Source of the DNA: Clostridia bacterium
GTDB lineage: Bacteria; Bacillota; Clostridia; Christensenellales; Borkfalkiaceae
Length of the DNA stretch: 23,685 nucleotides
Assembly (NCBI GenBank): GCA_900767195.1
Contig: CAAFYG010000148.1
Location: 1-23,685, forward strand
Reading direction: 5' to 3'
This document shows, piece after piece, positions 22,597-23,685 of this stretch (its first letter is position 1; every line of letters starts with the position of its first letter). A program made the translations under genes and the position numbers. The notes below the pieces were generated by a model. It was given only the letters and a program-made list of their open reading frames with translations. It had not been told where the DNA came from and searched no databases.

Positions 22597-22605
22597 ATTT
22601 TATCA
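22597..22605 (-). promoter_or_regulatory. Possible extended -10 promoter of the AAA protease gene
   Basis: TGATAAAAT (TGn plus TAAAAT) lies 28 bp before the ATG. No consensus -35 is at 17 bp, so this is a weak assignment. Confidence 0.3.
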
Positions 22606-22658
22606 CATTTATTGTACCGTTTTCGGGATAATACTCTCTATGAAAATAAAAAATATGC

Positions 22659-22693
22659 AAAAAACCGGCTGCTATGAAAACAGTCGGTTTTTC
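22659..22693 (-). terminator. Terminator after PEP carboxykinase gene
   Basis: A 12-13 bp stem (AAAAACCGACTG with CAGCCGGTTTTTT on the minus strand, one mismatch) with a loop of about 9 nt ends in a T run. It bounds the AT-rich island on its upstream side. Confidence 0.85.
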
Positions 22694-22695
22694 TG

Positions 22696-22738
22696 ATTTA
22701 AAGCTTTGCTTATTTAAAGCTTATTTAAAGCTTTGCTT
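22696..22738. repeat. Three short direct repeats at the PEPCK gene end
   Basis: ATTTAAAGCTTTGCTT (22696-22711), a shorter ATTTAAAGCTT (22712-22722) and ATTTAAAGCTTTGCTT again (22723-22738) run head to tail. The last copy overlaps the stop codon. It is probably a slippage duplication. Confidence 0.75.
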
Positions 22739-23685
22739 ATTTCTTGCAGTTGGCTTTCAGAGTTTCGAGATTTTCACGGATTTCTTTGGGCAATTTATCG
22801 CCGAAGTTATCATCGTAGTACTTCTCGATCTCTTCCGCTTCCGCCCCCCAGCGTTCTTTATCCACGTAGAGCAGTTTATCGAGCGTTTCTTCCGATACGT
22901 CGGTATTCTTCACGTTGATATCCTTCGCGTAAGGCACGTAGCCGATCGCCGTTTCCCGCGCTTCCGCTTTGCCTTCGCAACGATCGAGTATCCAGTCGAG
23001 TACGCGCATATTGTCGCCGAAGCCCGGCCACATGAAGTTGCCGTTTCCGTCCTGACGGAACCAGTTGACGTTGAAGATCTTAGGCTGCTTGTCTTTCTCG
23101 ACTTTCGCGCCCATATCGATCCAATGCTGGAAGTACTGATCTACCGAATAGCCCATGAACGGCTTCATTGCCATGGGATCGTGACGAAGAACGCCTACCG
23201 CGCCCGTAGCCGCCGCCGTAGTTTCCGACGACATGATCGTGCCTACGAACGTGCCGTGATTCCAGTCTCTCGACTGATATACAAGCGGCGTGGTGGTAGC
23301 TCTTCTGCCGCCGAAAATAATCGCGGAAAGAGGTACGCCCGTCTTCGAATTGAAGTTTTCCGAAAGGCAAGGGCAGTTTACCGCCGGCGCGGTGAAACGG
23401 GAATTCGGATGCGCGGCCGGATGCTTGCCGTCTGCGTTCATATCGGGCGTCCAGGGGTTGCCCTTCCAGTCGATCAGGTGCGCGGGAGCTTCTTTCGTGA
23501 GCTTTTCCCACCACACCGTGCCGTCTTCGGGGTTGTATGCAACGTTCGTGAAGATCGTGCCTTTCTTCGTAGCCGCAAGAGCGTTCGGATTCGAATGCTC
23601 GTTTGTGCCGGGCGCTACGCCGAAGAAACCGTTCTCGGGGGTGACAGCCCACAGACGTCCGTCGGAGCCTATGCGCAGCCATGCG
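22737..23685 (-). CDS. pckG: Phosphoenolpyruvate carboxykinase (GTP), partial (N-terminus outside window)
   Basis: The C-terminal 315 residues of about 600 are in the window, with the frame open to the right edge. The enzyme interconverts oxaloacetate plus GTP with PEP, CO2 and GDP. GTP-type family stretches are VTPENGFFGVAPGTNEHSNP, AYNPEDGTVWWEKL, AIIFGGRRATTTPLVYQSRD, HGTFVGTIMSSETTAAATG and HDPMAMKPFMGYS. The last includes the nucleotide-binding region found only in the GTP-dependent form. The catalytic P-loop and the metal-binding residues lie upstream of the window edge. Higher GC than the island that follows it; a terminator lies 44 bp past its stop. Confidence 0.95.
   Translation of the reverse strand, partial: AWLRIGSDGRLWAVTPENGFFGVAPGTNEHSNPNALAATKKGTIFTNVAYNPEDGTVWWEKLTKEAPAHLIDWKGNPWTPDMNADGKHPAAHPNSRFTAPAVNCPCLSENFNSKTGVPLSAIIFGGRRATTTPLVYQSRDWNHGTFVGTIMSSETTAAATGAVGVLRHDPMAMKPFMGYSVDQYFQHWIDMGAKVEKDKQPKIFNVNWFRQDGNGNFMWPGFGDNMRVLDWILDRCEGKAEARETAIGYVPYAKDINVKNTDVSEETLDKLLYVDKERWGAEAEEIEKYYDDNFGDKLPKEIRENLETLKANCKK

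Overview
All supported genes in this window lie on the minus strand. The organism is very probably a spore-forming Firmicute of the class Clostridia. The evidence is a spoIIGA-sigE pair, a RuvX/DUF1292 gene, Gram-positive style Shine-Dalgarno sites, promoters with 17-bp spacers and intrinsic terminators. Several intergenic repeats resemble ones I recall from gut clostridia. A finer placement (for example Christensenellales) would be a guess. No rRNA, tRNA, IS element or CRISPR array was seen.

Layout from left to right, with transcription running right to left. 1-2312 is the N-terminal 770 residues of a secreted BspA-type leucine-rich-repeat lipoprotein, with DNA repeats of 69 bp. 2489-4136 is the sporulation operon spoIIGA-sigE (protease and pro-sigma-E). 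4399-10517 is a purine operon: a sigma-A promoter, a guanine-type purine riboswitch with an attenuator, xanthine phosphoribosyltransferase, and a complete BMP-family ABC importer (lipoprotein, double ATPase, two permeases). 10641-12996 pairs a duplicated DUF1538 membrane protein with a tandem PII-like protein. 13333-14094 is a RuvX-DUF1292 fusion that may be translated from a leaderless mRNA. 14168-16397 holds a small membrane protein and a homodimeric ABC exporter. 16606-17745 is tgt and 17892-19160 is DNA polymerase IV.

19235-22568 is a visibly AT-richer island bounded by two intrinsic terminators. It carries a soluble FtsH-like AAA/M41 metalloprotease without membrane segments, then a WYL-domain regulator overlapping a PD-(D/E)XK nuclease by 4 bp. 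This is the best candidate for an undescribed accessory system, possibly defence or stress related, but function is inferred only from domains and linkage. 22737-23685 is the C-terminal half of GTP-dependent PEP carboxykinase.

Functional logic: the riboswitch operon couples purine base salvage to uptake. The PII-like protein probably controls the DUF1538 membrane protein. The sporulation pair gives mother-cell sigma activation. The island looks like a horizontally acquired module with its own regulator.
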